Part shown: piece by piece, positions 1 to 11,299 of the stretch
Numbering within the stretch: position 1 is the first letter of the stretch
Layout: each line of letters opens with the position of its first letter
NCBI GenBank assembly: GCA_022494885.1
Contig: JAGVSM010001279.1
Span: forward strand, 62,001 to 126,000
Length of the DNA: 64,000 nucleotides
From: Micrasema longulum
Lineage: Eukaryota; Arthropoda; Insecta; Trichoptera; Brachycentridae
Direction of reading: 5' to 3'
The notes under the pieces: model-generated
What the model saw: only the letters and a program-made list of their open reading frames with translations
Database searches by the model: none
Told to the model about the DNA's origin: nothing
Position numbers and translations under genes: made by a program

Positions 1-885
1 TGCAAAGTTATAGGAGATGCAAAAACCATCGCGTCCGACATGGGCTAAAATAAATAATCAAGTATCTTTTCAAATAATAAGAACAAAATCTAAAACGTCG
101 AACACAATGCGCGTTATCAAATAATGTTGTCTAGTATCTTGGAAAGTGTTCATGTTTTCCACTTCAGTACATTGAATATTTAGTGTAGATAAAAATATTA
201 TAAAACTTTGTTTATACTTATATATTTTAGTTTATATACATTATATTTTTAAACTCTGTGTAAGGGTTTGCGCGTATACGAAACAGATTAATTTACAATT
301 CTTGTACACTTTAAACAAAAGTTATTCTCAAATAAAAAACAAACATTGAAAAATTGTAGAAAATAATTATGTTAATACCCTAAGATACAAATAATGATGT
401 CCATTGTAACACGAATACAATTTAGTACGAATCGAGTTATTCGCTTTCAAGACGTGACAATAAAAATGACGTAGGTAGAACCAAAAAAATGATTTTTCGT
501 TTGCAAATTTTGTCAGACGGATATAGTAAGCAGAATAGTAATAATTGCGAGTTATGAATAAGAAAATGACATACCCAATACCAACATCATCATAATTCTA
601 TCGTCATTTATGACCAACTATTGGAATATGTGTTGGAGGAAGTATCTTAACAGCCTCTAGCAAAAGGTGACTTCACCATGATGCATGACGTCACAATTTA
701 AGGTTGCACAGATATTTTTAAATCCAAGTATTTCTCAATTGCTTATTATAAATAGATAAACTATTTATTATGTAGGAGTAGGAACATATGAAGCTGGTAC
801 TAGTTGATATTTTGATAATACGAATTCCATTATACCAAAGCGATGACATCAGATAGAACAACCTGATTTTGGTATATTAACATAA
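1..885. other. AT-rich DNA, nothing recognised
   Basis: No coding, RNA or clear repeat signal was found on either strand. The sequence is strongly AT-rich with stops in all frames. A short TGACGTCA-like palindrome lies near 687 but stands alone. Confidence 0.4.
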
Positions 886-960
886 TTTCCTTATTCGCAC
901 CTAATGTCGCATAGAGCACTGCGTTGTACACCAATCATGACGTATCTCGATCATTTGGTA
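886..960 (-). repeat. SINE family S3, 3' body fragment
   Basis: The stretch around CGCATAGAGCACTGCGTTGT matches the body of a short dispersed family seen at 8485, 11300, 15395, 20540 and 53975. The common core reads roughly 'GCATAGGGCACTGCATT' next to a 'TATCCGCACCTAAT' block. The tRNA-like head seen in the fuller copies is missing here. Confidence 0.5.
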
Positions 961-1489
961 AGCTTTATGTATTGCAGTGTAGAAACACTAGGGCTAGCGA
1001 TTTGTCATTTACATAAAATTTCATTCATACCTTTTTTGGAATGTGATACAAAAATTTTATCTAAAAAGAATTGATTAAATAAAATATTTATTTATTTCGT
1101 GCAACCTACATAAAGTAAAACAAATGTAATTACTAGCTTTTAATATATAATTAAAAATAAGTGCTTCAAAGATAAGACTTATATCAATGTTCTGAATTGA
1201 ATTTTCTTTAACACTAACCATTATCAAAACATTCGTTTTTATTGACATATTTCACCACTTCCTGTGATAGTCATATAAAAAATGAACAAAAATATTGTGT
1301 AAACTCAAGTTAGCAGATGACGTAATTTAATTAAGCTTTTGATTTTTTTAGAATTGTTTAAGTATGCCTACATCTTAGTTACCATATTTCTCTCGTGATG
1401 TAATGGTAAAAAGCATGGCGGCATGACAACCTCTTTATTTTCACTACAACATTTTATTTTTACCTGGCGTAAAGCGTAAAATAGATAAT
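961..1489. other. AT-rich DNA, nothing recognised
   Basis: No open frame, repeat match or structured element was recognised. Confidence 0.35.
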
Positions 1490-1494
1490 AATGC

Positions 1495-1600
1495 CTTCAC
1501 GTTACAAATAATTACATACGCTGTAATTGCTTTACCAACGCAGTGCCCAATGCACCATAAGTAGTGGCTGAGAGCGAGAAAGAAAAAACATTTTGCACTA
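1495..1600 (+). repeat. SINE family S3 fragment (plus)
   Basis: 'CGCTGTAATTGC' followed by 'AACGCAGTGCCCAATGCACC' matches the 3' half of the S3 copy at 15395-15605. The head is absent. The 79-codon minus-strand frame here is a chance frame over this repeat and its AT-rich flank. Confidence 0.45.
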
Positions 1601-1809
1601 GGTTTTTTATGTAACGTCTTTTTAAAAATATTTGTTTCTTATACAAAATAAAATAATTCATAGTTTTAATATAGTTAAATAATAAGAGTATATTTAAACA
1701 ACAAATTTGTAGTATGCGTGTCCAAATATTTGTAGACATGTCTACAAACATTAAGACATGCTTAATGTAATGGTTTTGATCAAACTAATTCATATGACAA
1801 GACGTATAA

Positions 1810-2075
1810 AAAAATGAAAAGCATTTTCATGTGTTGCCTGGTAAGTGAAATAATTGAGCCAGATATATCTCACCTTCATCAATAAAGATTTCAGGTTTCA
1901 GCTCTTTCGCTTTACAAAAGTCAATAGAAGAGTTAAGGAAATATGTATGTTTAAACATAGGTAGAGTGATGAATGTTATAAGTGTGTAAAAGGGCCACTT
2001 AAACTAACCAATGACCCGTCATAAGCCCTGTAAATGATTAGACTTTAGAATTCTCTTAAATAATTCCCTGCATCA
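1810..2075 (-). mobile_element. Dispersed DNA-element family A (minus copy)
   Basis: This copy carries the family blocks 'GTTGCCTGGTAAGTGAAATA', 'AGGTTTCAGCTCTTT', 'CACTTAAACTAACCAATGAC' and 'GTCATAAGCCCTGTAAAT'. The same blocks occur in the same order at 60710-61010 and reversed at 8745, 25405 and 27082. A short version at 38739-38900 shows terminal inverted repeats, so the family is a non-coding DNA element. Confidence 0.65.
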
Positions 2076-2218
2076 AATGTATATTACATGTTAGTTCATG
2101 ATTTCGCATCTTATAGTGTTTTAAATCCGTATAATGTTTAAAGGTTGTATTTTACGTACCAGTGAAAATAATATTTGGCGGTTTTGCTTTAAAAAAATGA
2201 TTAAAGTTGATATTCGAG

Positions 2219-2500
2219 AAATCGATAAATGTGCGTCCTTCCGATTTCCCGCCCTTTTCCCAAAAGCCCCCGCTGTTTTCGCGGGGAAAGCTTACGCGCC
2301 ATCGTGTCGCCAATCCACGCCTTGGGGTGGCGGGGGAAGTACCTACCCCTAGTACATACCATGACTAATACTACAATTCCTCTACACTCAACTCTCCCAA
2401 GTCAGAGGAAAGAAAGGAGGGCGCCGAGGTTGATGACGCCAGAATCTAAATTTATATTATCTTCTTTTGTATCCGTTTTCCTCCGTCAGAAAACGTGACG
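2219..2500. other. GC-rich island of unknown origin
   Basis: About 140 bases (2225-2360) are much richer in G and C than the surroundings, with runs such as CCAAAAGCCCCCG and GGGGTGGCGGGGG. Two short plus-strand frames cross it (2134-2352 and 2229-2498), but their translations match no family I know and carry no convincing coding bias. It may be a fragment of a GC-rich transposon or an unrecognised exon. Confidence 0.3.
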
Positions 2501-2885
2501 GAAAATCCTACGAGTCAACAATGAATTTATCAGACGATTTTTTTTCTCGAATAAATTAAATTTGGGCGTGATAAATATAAATTCCGATGTAAGACTTTGC
2601 TATGTTTTTGACCAGGGCTGTCCAAAAAACCGACCGAGGCTTATATTTGTGCAGCCCGGGACCCTGCCCTGCAGTGTTTTTGATCTACCGCAAACACGAA
2701 AATTTATTTTTTTTAAATTTTATTTAGTTTTATAGCATATCAAATAAATTAATGAAATGTTAATTCATTCGGCAACAAGTTGGCACTATTATTAGAGAAA
2801 TTCCCGAAGGGTGTATTTGTTTCTCCAAACTAACGAAGCTTGGCTTAAAAATGAGCTCGAAAATCTAAATATTTATTTATTTATT
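2501..2885. other. Unassigned AT-rich spacer
   Basis: A small GC patch near 2615-2690 (around GCAGCCCGGGACCCTGCCCT) is the only non-AT-rich part. No family was recognised. Confidence 0.3.
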
Positions 2886-2989
2886 TACTTAAGTTAGTTA
2901 ATATTACATTGTATATTAACTAATATATTTACAATTATAACAAATACTTATTAAATATTTCTTACATAACTACATTATTACAATAAACA

Positions 2990-3240
2990 TGACATTTTTT
3001 TTTTAAATCCGTAAGTTTTCTTTCATTCTTCATACTTTCAGGCATCTCATCATACAGTTTAACCCTTTATACATTAAGCTATTTTGTGATTTTGTTTTTT
3101 TCTTAAGTGGTAGTCTTATCCTATTTCTATTTCTTGTCCTATATTTATGTACATTTCTATTTAATATAATTTCACTTATAAAATACTTTGGCATGAGATT
3201 ATTAAACACTTTATATATAAATACAAATACATTATTTATT
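2990..3240 (-). mobile_element. Degraded LINE ORF2 C-terminus (older copy, 3' part)
   Basis: The minus strand translates as NVFVFIYKVFNNLMPKYF, then a basic stretch ending RIRLPLKKKTKSQNSLMYKG. After a frameshift it continues KLYDEMPESMKNERKL. This is the layout of the extreme C-terminus of jockey/CR1-type LINE reverse transcriptases ('NxLP' region). The fragment at 59818-60081 (minus) has the same RIRLPF-KKAKSQNS block. It is the continuation of the 4361-4143 piece, separated from it by a younger LINE insertion. Confidence 0.7.
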
Positions 3241-4140
3241 TATTTATTTATTTATTCACACTTATTATCAAAATACAATTCCATATTCACTTTGCCCAGC
3301 TAACAAGGGTACATACCCCGTTCCAAGCTAGGCAATTACATTTTAATATATTATAATAGTTAACAAATTAATATAGAGCACAGACAAACAAAATATAAAC
3401 TTATTCGGATACACATTTTGATTCATATACATACAGACATACACACATGTATATATAAATATACACATATATACATATGTACATACACACACACGTTCAT
3501 ACACGCATGCGCATACACATACATACATTCATAAAAACATAGACAAATTATTTATGCGAAACTTCATGGTAGTCATCTATAAATATATATTTTTTAAATT
3601 ATTCTTTATTTTTTATATTTTATTTTTGACATCCAGTAAGGTTCTCCAATCCGTGGCATGCATCAACTTTTCTGACTCCCTACGACCAATGTCATGAAAG
3701 AGCGAGGTCAACACCTTCCGTAACTTGACAACACTCCCGTCTTTCCACGATTCTGGCAAAAGGTTATGGACCTTTTTGCCTACGTATAGTGTTGTCTCGA
3801 TGCCAGAACAGTGTTGACCCCTTCACTTAGTATCAGATCCCTATTAGAGTATCTTGTGTTATGGTTGTGGTTGACGCTTGGGTAAATGTCTCTCTTTATG
3901 TGTGTAACCACTACCGTTCTCAATATATACTGTTGAATAATATTCAGTACTCTGAATTCTTTGAAGAGCAAGTCACTTGGATAGCGAAATGTTTTTTTTA
4001 AGATGACTCGGATTAAAGATTTCTGTGCAATTGTTACAGGTTCAAGGGCGGTTTTTGTGCAAGCTCCCCAACCAATTAGACCGTAAGTCAACACAGAATT
4101 TGCCAGTGCATGGTATAGGTGTTTCAAGTCCGGGACTTTA
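3241..4140 (-). mobile_element. 5'-truncated LINE inserted in an older LINE
   Basis: The minus-strand frame 4127-3780 gives 115 residues beginning MKHLYHALANSVLTYGLIGW. It has the SVLTYGLIGWG and 'AQKSLIRVILKK' motifs typical of the region after the reverse transcriptase domain in jockey/CR1-like LINEs. The rest down to 3241 is its 3' UTR, ending in a (TAAA)n tail read on the minus strand (TTTA repeats at 3233-3256). The insertion splits an older LINE whose halves lie at 4361-4143 and 3240-2990. The copy is truncated and dead. Confidence 0.75.
3420..3537. repeat. CA/ACAT-rich microsatellite
   Basis: Imperfect ACATAC/ACACAC repeats lie inside the 3' UTR of the LINE above. The minus-strand frame rich in Cys, Val and Tyr across it is a by-product of the repeat. 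Confidence 0.8.
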
Positions 4141-4142
4141 AG

Positions 4143-4361
4143 TTATATTATATTATACAATAGTCTTTTCTTTATTCCTATCCAGTTCAAATGTTTTCTA
4201 ATTTTTTCAACACTATTATATTTGCTTTTTTTCAGTATAATTCTCATTGCTCTATTTTGTAGTATTTCAAACTTGTTTATCTCTCCCTCGTTAGCTAAAT
4301 ATAATATAGTAGAGCAATAGCAAAATTTATTTATATAGGTCTTCACTATCAGATAAGTCAC
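4143..4361 (-). mobile_element. Degraded LINE ORF2 C-terminus (older copy, 5' part)
   Basis: The 72-residue minus frame includes YCSTILYLANEGEINKFEIL followed by QNRAMRIILKKSKYNSVEKI. These match the 'LQNRAMRIIL' region shortly before the C-terminal end of LINE reverse transcriptases. The frame stops at the junction with the inserted LINE and resumes at 3240. No intact catalytic domain is present. Confidence 0.7.
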
Positions 4362-4617
4362 TTACAACTTACACGTGCACTGCGTCGGCAACAACTAATA
4401 TTAATGTTGATATTGACAGACAGAATTGTAGAAAAATAAATTAAATAGGAACTAATAAAAATAATTATATTATTACAATGACATCCTTGTATTTATATTT
4501 TTTCTTCAAAAAGTTGAAGTGTTTGTTTCTGCGGCCCTCCAATCTATTTGGTTATTTGGATTGTTTTAGAATAATAATATTTACATAAACCTAATAGTAA
4601 TCTACATATCGTGGAGT

Positions 4618-5373
4618 AATTGAGGACCGTTTTAACAAAGCGAAATATCTACAAAATGTATTTTTTTAGGAGAAGGTTTTTTCATGTTAAAAATAAAACT
4701 ATTACGATTTTAAATTAAATAATAATGACGTTTTATAAATATATAAAATCCTTACACATGTACTAAAAATCAACAATGTAGAATCAGTAGAATGTTCTAA
4801 ATTCACGAATTTTCACAAAAAAGAAATATCTACATATTTTTGTGATAGGAATGTATGGAAAATTTATTTATGTTGAGAATTAAATAAGTTTACTTTTGCA
4901 TGAAATCATTTTAAACTGATTTTTTTGTAAAATTATATGTCTACTGACATATCTAAGTACCTATGTAAATATACACATTTAAGTATTTACCTCCTATATA
5001 TTTTTTACATACATAATAGCACAAATAAAGTGATAACAAAATAAATTTCAAAAAATATTATTTTATTATTTTTATTATACTTCTTTTTTCTTGGCCGAAA
5101 TCAGATTTTGTTTGTGACTTTTTTCGATTTTAAAAAACTTAACACCCCAAAAAAATATGTAGATATTTTGCTTTGTGAAAACTCTATGTAGTGTAGTTAT
5201 TTCGTTTTGTAAAAATTCATGATATTTGAACAGCTACAACTTCGCATATATATCGTTTTGTTAAAGTTTTATTTCACCAATCGATAAAGCTCACATGGAA
5301 GAACACTTTTCAATAAATAAAAAAAAATGTTTTTTTTAGCTGAAATTTCACTTTGTGAAAACGGTCCTCAATT
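4618..5373. mobile_element. About 756-bp MITE with terminal and internal inverted repeats
   Basis: The left end AATTGAGGACCGTTTT is mirrored by the right end AAAACGGTCCTCAATT. The inverted match continues inward through 'AACAAAGCGAAAT' against 'ATTTCACTTTGTG'. Internal blocks repeat a GAAATATCTACA motif in both orientations (near 4648, 4825 and 5157). No transposase frame is present. Confidence 0.75.
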
Positions 5374-5636
5374 GCTTTAATTAGGTAACGTAAAAATCAG
5401 CATTTTTGATTTAACGACTAAAAACACATTGTTTTATCTTACTGCATGCTGCAAAAAAAGCATGGTTAATTTAAATTATGTTTTGATTATTTGAATGCAT
5501 GACTAGTCTATTTTTAGCATTCATGAATGAGGAAAAATGTTTGTTTTATGGGTAACTTACAATTGCTGATTTTAATAACTACCCCGCAATTTTTTTGCAT
5601 AGATTTTTACAAAAACAAAAAACAAACGAATTCCCC

Positions 5637-5865
5637 CGTGGTGGCATGGTGCAGTTGGTTGGACGACCGATTGTGAAACTTACGTCGCGGGTTCGATTTC
5701 CGCCTGTTGCAAAAAAATTAGAGAAATATTTTTTTCTTATTTAGTATGGGTTTATAGGTATTGCGGTGTATTTTTATATCTTACTTTCATATCCTCTCTT
5801 TTCGCCGACAAGCCCCTAAAATAGAGGCTAGCAGGTTATTCCTTTTAAATAAACGACCCACCCTA
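5637..5865 (+). mobile_element. tRNA-headed SINE, family S1
   Basis: A polymerase III box A (TGGTGCAGTTGG, 5647-5658) and box B (GGTTCGATTTC, 5690-5700) lie 31 bases apart. The body that follows contains GGTGTA, a pyrimidine-rich block and 'GGTTATTCCTTTTAAATAAA'. A second copy with the same head and body is on the minus strand at 36203-35985. The acceptor ends do not pair as in a functional tRNA. Confidence 0.75.
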
Positions 5866-5869
5866 TTTA

Positions 5870-5950
5870 ATAAAGGCATATTGATACAAATATATATTAT
5901 ACTTTAGGCTTTGAGCTGTTATATTAAAATTATCTGGTATTTTATTACGT
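5870..5950 (+). repeat. About 85-bp repeat, inverted copy at 12465-12545
   Basis: Blocks 'GGCATATTGATACAAATATA', 'TAGGCTTTGAGCTGTTATAT' and 'CTGGTATTTTATTACGTA' recur reversed and slightly diverged at 12465-12545. It may be the 3' tail of the preceding SINE or an independent element. Confidence 0.55.
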
Positions 5951-7280
5951 ACATACTTATTACATATTTATTTAAAAAGGGGTTATCCGTTTTTTTATCA
6001 AAACAGTCGTTGCATCTTACAAATTTTGATTTTAACGTTCCTCGTACATCACTTAATGTTCGCTAGTTATCAACGAAGAAGCTCCGTGCTACGGGAAATT
6101 GGATACAAAAATGTTTTCTTACTTATAAAATTGTACCACAAAGTTTCAAGAAAATATATATTTTTTTAAATATATAAAAGGATTTTTAATTAAAACGCTT
6201 ACTTTGAATGACGCCATTAGTTCTTCCGAATCAACCGATGATAGAGTGTTATGATAGATTTCCGATTTACGAGAAGATAATTTACCAATCAACAGAACTC
6301 ACAGAAGAGATCTTGTGACGTCACACGTGGAGTTATACAAAATTACAATTACACTAATTACAACTTTAAAAAATCATAGTGCTGATAATAGGAAACATTT
6401 AAAAAAACAATTTTGTCTTAGTTCGATAGTCTATTAACAAACAAAAAATGGCTAAAAAATCACTGAACTTCACCTCATTAGTAAAATTTTAATGATTTCA
6501 AGTAAAAAAAACGCCGATTGATCCGAACTAATAATGCTTAAGAGAGTTTATTACCTGCAGTTAATACTTTTGTTCGGGTTTGTGTATTTATACCATAGAA
6601 AATGAATGCATGTTTTCACATCAATGTAAATTATTTGTAATATGTTTTGTTTGGGTTATTTATTACCTAAACACAGACAGTATTATAAACACGTTTAATT
6701 TTGAAAAGAAAATATCACGACTGCGAGTTCGGAAAAGTGTATTTTCATTTTAAGAGATCAGAGGCGAAAATAGATTTCCAAGCGACTCACCATTTTCCAA
6801 GTGTTTTGCAATATTGAACACTCCAGCGAATGAATCAGTATGCAGAGCATTACTTTTCTGAATGCATAAAACAAACATTGTTCTTCAATCATATAATCAA
6901 CATTGCTTGTAATATAATACACACGGTCTATTTTTAATTCATTCATTCTACGCAGACTGCAGAGTCTACGGCGTACGACAAGATTTTTTTTTCATGCTTT
7001 ATTTTCGTCTAAAACAATATTCTGTTTTTAAACTAGTTTCAGAAATATTGCCGACTTATAATGAACATAATGAACTCGAATTTTACGCGATGTTCATTAG
7101 TTAATTGTACTAATTTAACTCTTTGGAGACAGTGCTAAAAACTCACTTCGAAAACGGTGCCGTATTTCATTAAGCAAAATACGAGAAATTTTGAAAAAAG
7201 GTACTTAAAAACAAACAAATTTACATAATAATAATAATCATGTTCTTTTAACAAAAAAATACCATTTCTTTATATACTGA
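5951..7280. other. AT-rich spacer with one repeat trace
   Basis: Around 6205-6345 the words TTCTTCCGAATCAACCG and TTGTGACGTCACACG resemble, in reverse, parts of the duplicated block at 55085-55590. The rest shows no coding or repeat signal. Confidence 0.3.
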
Positions 7281-7284
7281 ATTT

Positions 7285-7472
7285 TATTTTTTTTATTATT
7301 TTAGTTTTGCGCAACGACAGGCCAGGAGGCCTAATTACAGTGGTGAATTACATTACAGAACACCCAGGCTTGAGAAAAATCACATTTAATTTTTGTGTTC
7401 TCACCGGGAATCGAACCCGGAACCTTCTATGTGTGAGTCAAGCATCTTGAACACTTCACCACGGAGGCCGCC
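7285..7472 (-). mobile_element. tRNA-headed SINE, family S2 (minus)
   Basis: On the minus strand the element starts GGCGGCCTCCGTGGTGAAGT, has box B 'GGTTCGATTCC' and continues with 'GTGAGAACACAAAAATTAA'. It ends after 'CACCACTGTAATTAGGC'. The plus-strand copy at 40926-41116 is closely similar over its whole length, so the family was active relatively recently. Confidence 0.85.
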
Positions 7473-8090
7473 ATACAAACTTGGGTAATAGATTTCTCTG
7501 GATTATGTCTAGTCTGCCTTACTAGGTACAACCTGTTTTAATGCAGACATTTTTATGCAAAGACAAACACTAACATGACTATCTACTGGTTAATTTATTA
7601 TAATCATACAATATTCAAATATACCATTTATTATTTTATAATGTTTTTGAGTATTTTTTTTATATTTTTCTCTACCTAAATTATATACATACTCGTAAAT
7701 AGTATAAGGATTTGATTACCATTAAGCATTTATCGAAACCAAGTCATGACATTTAATTCAGAATTAATGTTATACAAATTAAATGTTTTCGAAATGGATA
7801 GATATCGATGCTATTACTTACTAATGATTGATTGTGTACATTTTTATTTAGTCAAGGAGTTATTATCATACAAAAAAAATGCATTAAAAATATTTGTATG
7901 TTTTGCAGTATTACCTGAAAATAAATTGGAAGAAATCGTACTGAAATCATTTATTTTATCAACAGATGCTAATAATAAATTTATTCAAACGATTGACAGT
8001 GGCTAATTTATGCATTTCTAATGAGTTTAATTTGGATTTAAAAATAGATACAAGAAAATACATTGTTTACCTTTTGAAACGAGGGAAAAT
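7473..8090. other. AT-rich spacer
   Basis: The plus-strand frame 7746-8006 (86 codons) has no recognisable motif and looks like a chance frame in AT-rich DNA. Nothing else was seen. Confidence 0.3.
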
Positions 8091-8340
8091 CTGACAGGTG
8101 AGTTTTCGTTTTCACTGAGCGACGGCGTCGGCACGACTGGCGAAGGCAGAGACGCGGGAAACTACTAACTTGCGAAGCGTTCACTTTCTACTGTGGGACT
8201 GGAACCTCTGAACGCGGTCTCTTTTGGCAGACTATCCTTAATGTTGTATGTATTTTGTGATTTGTGATGTAAATATTGAATATAATCGTATTGGGCGCTG
8301 GCCCGGTGCAACGCGAACGAGTAAATGTCTAGTCAAAATG
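8091..8340. other. GC-rich block with a consensus splice donor
   Basis: A perfect plus-strand donor (CAG/GTGAGT) lies near 8096. It is followed by about 130 bases of GC-rich, apparently non-repetitive sequence (GAGCGACGGCGTCGGCACGA) and a second GC patch at 8290-8330. This could be a promoter or untranslated exon of an unseen gene, or a transposon piece. No open frame supports coding. Confidence 0.25.
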
Positions 8341-8484
8341 AATTCTCAATAGCAATAGCACGTGCTGAATGTACTCGGGATTATAATTACACTATTAATT
8401 AACCTTGATGAAATAGCGATGAATTAATAGTATTCGTCGAACGCATACGCAATACTTGGTCCGAAAATCAATAATCAAATCAAT

Positions 8485-8660
8485 TTTAATGTGATTCATC
8501 ATCGTTCCTTTATCCGCACCTAATAGGGCATAGGGCACTGCATTTGTGCTCCGATCGCAGTATATGAGCAGTTATTTGAAACATAATTAAACAAAATCAA
8601 AAGAATTTGTCTTAAGCTTCAGGCGCCAGCCAAGGACTCATAAATATTGCGTTGTTAAGG
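8485..8660 (-). repeat. SINE family S3 fragment (minus)
   Basis: 'TTATCCGCACCTAATAGGGC' followed by 'ATAGGGCACTGCATTTG' matches the S3 core. A weaker continuation (GGCGCCAGCCAAGGACTC) follows near 8621. Confidence 0.5.
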
Positions 8661-8744
8661 TGATTCTAAACAAAAATATGAAACTAATTATTCATAGATG
8701 GCGTTTTTACGATTTTTTATTGAAAAATGCTATTTTTTTAAAAA

Positions 8745-9040
8745 AGGGCTTATGACTTGTCAATGGCTGGTTTAAGTGACCACTTTACACACAGTGTAAC
8801 ATTCATCATTCTGCCCATATTTGAACATCTATATTCATTCAATTCTTTCATCTGTTGATGTTTGTGAAGTTAAAGAGCTGAAACCTTTATTTATGCGGGT
8901 GAGATTAATCTAATTGAATTATTTTACCTGCATACTAGGCAACGCCTGAAAATGTTATTTTTCAATTTCTATACTTCTTCATGGACCGGGTAGATTTATC
9001 AACAATCTCAAAATATTGTTGATAAATCCACCTCCTCTAT
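8745..9040 (+). mobile_element. Dispersed DNA-element family A (plus copy)
   Basis: Contains 'GGGCTTATGACTTGTCAATG', 'CACTTTACACACAGTGTAAC', 'GAAGTTAAAGAGCTGAAACC' and 'AGGCAACGCCTGAAAA' in family order. A short palindrome around AATATTGTTGATAAATCCAC (9000-9033) recurs in the family A copy at 60541-60580. Confidence 0.65.
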
Positions 9041-9119
9041 AAAGTATGTAAAATTTTAACATAGCGCATCATTCGCAGCTAACAAATGACAATTTATTAT
9101 TTTTTTCAAATAATTTTTT

Positions 9120-9560
9120 TCGGTCCGGGGTTCAAACTGTCAGTAGAGTCGCGATGAATCACATCTTGCTGGAGGGTGTGATTCTATACAATCCTGCGAA
9201 CGCCCAGTTGCATTCCACGGGCAACTCTACTGACAAGTCCAACTCGTTGGCGTCCACGTCGCGAACTCTGGGCGATGGGACCACACTCATAACGGCGTGA
9301 TCACCGCAGATAACGAGAGGATAAAAAGCGAGTTTCTGGCGCCTCCAAAGCAGAACCAACCAGCTTAGGGAAGGTAACCCCGACAGAAAAATCCACTAGA
9401 GAAGGCTACGGGAAACCACTCTGGTCATCTTTTCCTAGGAATCACCACGGCGAGTACATCAATGACCAGTCGTCCTGGCTGCGGAATATAAAAGTGGGGC
9501 AGGACAGAAACGCTTTCAGTGATCGCCTACGCCGCGTCGGGGGGACGTAAGGCACCGAAA
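9120..9560. other. 440-bp GC-rich block, possible transposon leader
   Basis: This is the longest GC-rich interval outside the BEL element. It includes an inverted pair (GTCAGTAGAGT near 9138 against ACTCTACTGAC near 9222). A plus-strand frame ending at 9550 reads GYGKPLWSSFPRNHHGEYIN and continues to a stop after RRVGGT. I do not recognise the protein. A LINE 5' region or unknown exon are both possible. Confidence 0.3.
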
Positions 9561-9650
9561 GTAAAGAGAAAAATAATTTTGAAATTGAACATGAATTGAA
9601 ATAGAATTTTTTGAGTTTCCATTCTCATATTTATTTTTTAAACTTTATAA

Positions 9651-10320
9651 AACAACTAGTTGACCCGACAGACGTTGTCCTGCCCGAACGTTGGCTTGCC
9701 TTGGAAAAATACTTTTTATTGATAAGTAGGTACCTAGGTACTTATTTGTGATTAAATTCCAAAACTAAAATTTTTTAATTTAAGTAGGTACTTGTTTATG
9801 GTTGATTTACTAAACATAAAATAAACATTTTTTCAAATATGGCATTCTTTTTGCAAATGTCAAACTCCGGTCTTCTCACCAACAAAGGGGTGTACTTATG
9901 TGGGAATACAATTTTTAAAAATGTATTGAATTTAATATTATATTTTTACCAAAAATCCAGTAAAAAGAAAATAAAGGATAGAAATTATAAGGAATTTAAG
10001 GAAAGAATCTGATTGAGATCCACAAAAACAAACGCTGTTTGTAAACATTCAAAAACAAACTTTTTTATACACAAAAAACAAAATCTTTCCATTTTTTGTC
10101 AATGCATTCTCCTCAAATGCAACCCTGGTAGATCGATGAATAAAACATTTATGCTCTTTACTTCTTTTTTACACATTAAATTGAAGATTTTAATATCTAC
10201 GAACACGCACAGCGCAAAGATCTATACTTAAATCGGTTAAGCCATTTAGAAGGAGTTCAGTGACATCACACGTACAGAGGAATTATTTATATAAAGATTA
10301 CGATTTTTATAGAATATGTA
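9651..10320 (+). mobile_element. Dispersed element H, longest copy
   Basis: Starts near 'AGTTGACCCGACAGACGTTG', a sequence common at the start of a widespread insect non-coding repeat. It shares with 57190-57592 and 59590-59722 the blocks 'AAAATCCAGTAAAAAG', 'GGATCCA(C)AAAAAC', 'TTTGTAAACATTCAAAAA' and 'GCAAAGATCTA'. No coding capacity. I cannot decide between a helitron-like and a LINE-derived origin. Confidence 0.55.
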
Positions 10321-10862
10321 AATAAATTAGAATTTAAGTATTTATTACTATGTGAGACCGTGACTACCTGACTAGGGAGCGGCTCAATAAAAATATACCT
10401 ACAATAAAAATCCAAAATGTGGCTTTCGTTAACCCTATGTATGCCGTATGCCCACTTTTAATCCAGTATATTGTTTTCTTGATAGTAAATACTCTTTTTG
10501 ATGTTTTTAAAAATAAAATTATTATAAAAAAATACTTACTTTTTTTTCTTTTTACGTTACAAAGTTTAATATTTTACACAATTAGACTTAACTCTAATGG
10601 ACCAGTGAAGTTTCCATATTATAAAGCAATTATATGTAAGGTTAATTATGAAAGTATAAAAAAGAGAAGGAAAAGGAAACATAAATGAAAGTTGTTTAAA
10701 TATTAAAATTTAAGTAAAGTAAGTAGTTTGTAGTGAGTATTTACAAATGGAAATAATATCTAAAATGAAGAAAATTTGTAAGAGTAATTAAAAGTTAAGA
10801 ATTGAAATAAAGATTGAAAAACATGCTCAGATATAAAAATAAAATAAAATATATATATGTAT
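10321..10862. other. AT-rich spacer
   Basis: The 89-codon plus frame (10419-10688) is hydrophobic then lysine-rich and matches nothing I know. It reflects base composition. Confidence 0.3.
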
Positions 10863-10865
10863 ATA

Positions 10866-11010
10866 CAGGTGTTCTTTAAATCCTGTCACATCCGAAACCA
10901 CGATGATCAGTATGGGCAAGAAGACATATTAGCATATTAAAAAAATATTTAGAACGCAGAACCTTTTTCAAAATAAAATATTTAAAAAAACAAATTTAAA
11001 GAACACCCTG
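10866..11010. mobile_element. MITE family B, short copy
   Basis: The left end CAGGTGTTCTTTAAATCCTG and right end TTTAAAGAACACCCTG form an inverted repeat beside TA. The sub-terminal block 'ACATCCGAAACCACGATGAT' is shared with the 360-bp copy at 23331-23690. The right arm has lost most of its inner part. Confidence 0.75.
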
Positions 11011-11299
11011 TGTATATATATATATATTTTTTTTAATATCCTGAATTGATTTTGATACACGTAATCCTATACACGGTATTGCATGGAACGTATCCTAGGC
11101 GTATACTCATATGCATCTCTAGAGAGATTACATGCATGTGAGTGAGAGAAAGGGATACTTAAATTCATAAATAATTTTGCCTAAATGCATGCATTTATAA
11201 AAGATAAAAAAAACTACACTATTTTGATGTAATCAAATGAATAAAAATAAAACAAAATTATTTATCGATAAATAAATAAAATAAAACGATTATTATAGT

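Noticed and set aside
3343..3528. Cys/Val/Tyr-rich small secreted protein
   Set aside because: Read through a CA/ACAT microsatellite in a LINE 3' UTR.
5637..5712. Functional tRNA gene
   Set aside because: Box A and B are present but the acceptor stem does not pair, and the head continues into a SINE body repeated at 36203-35985.
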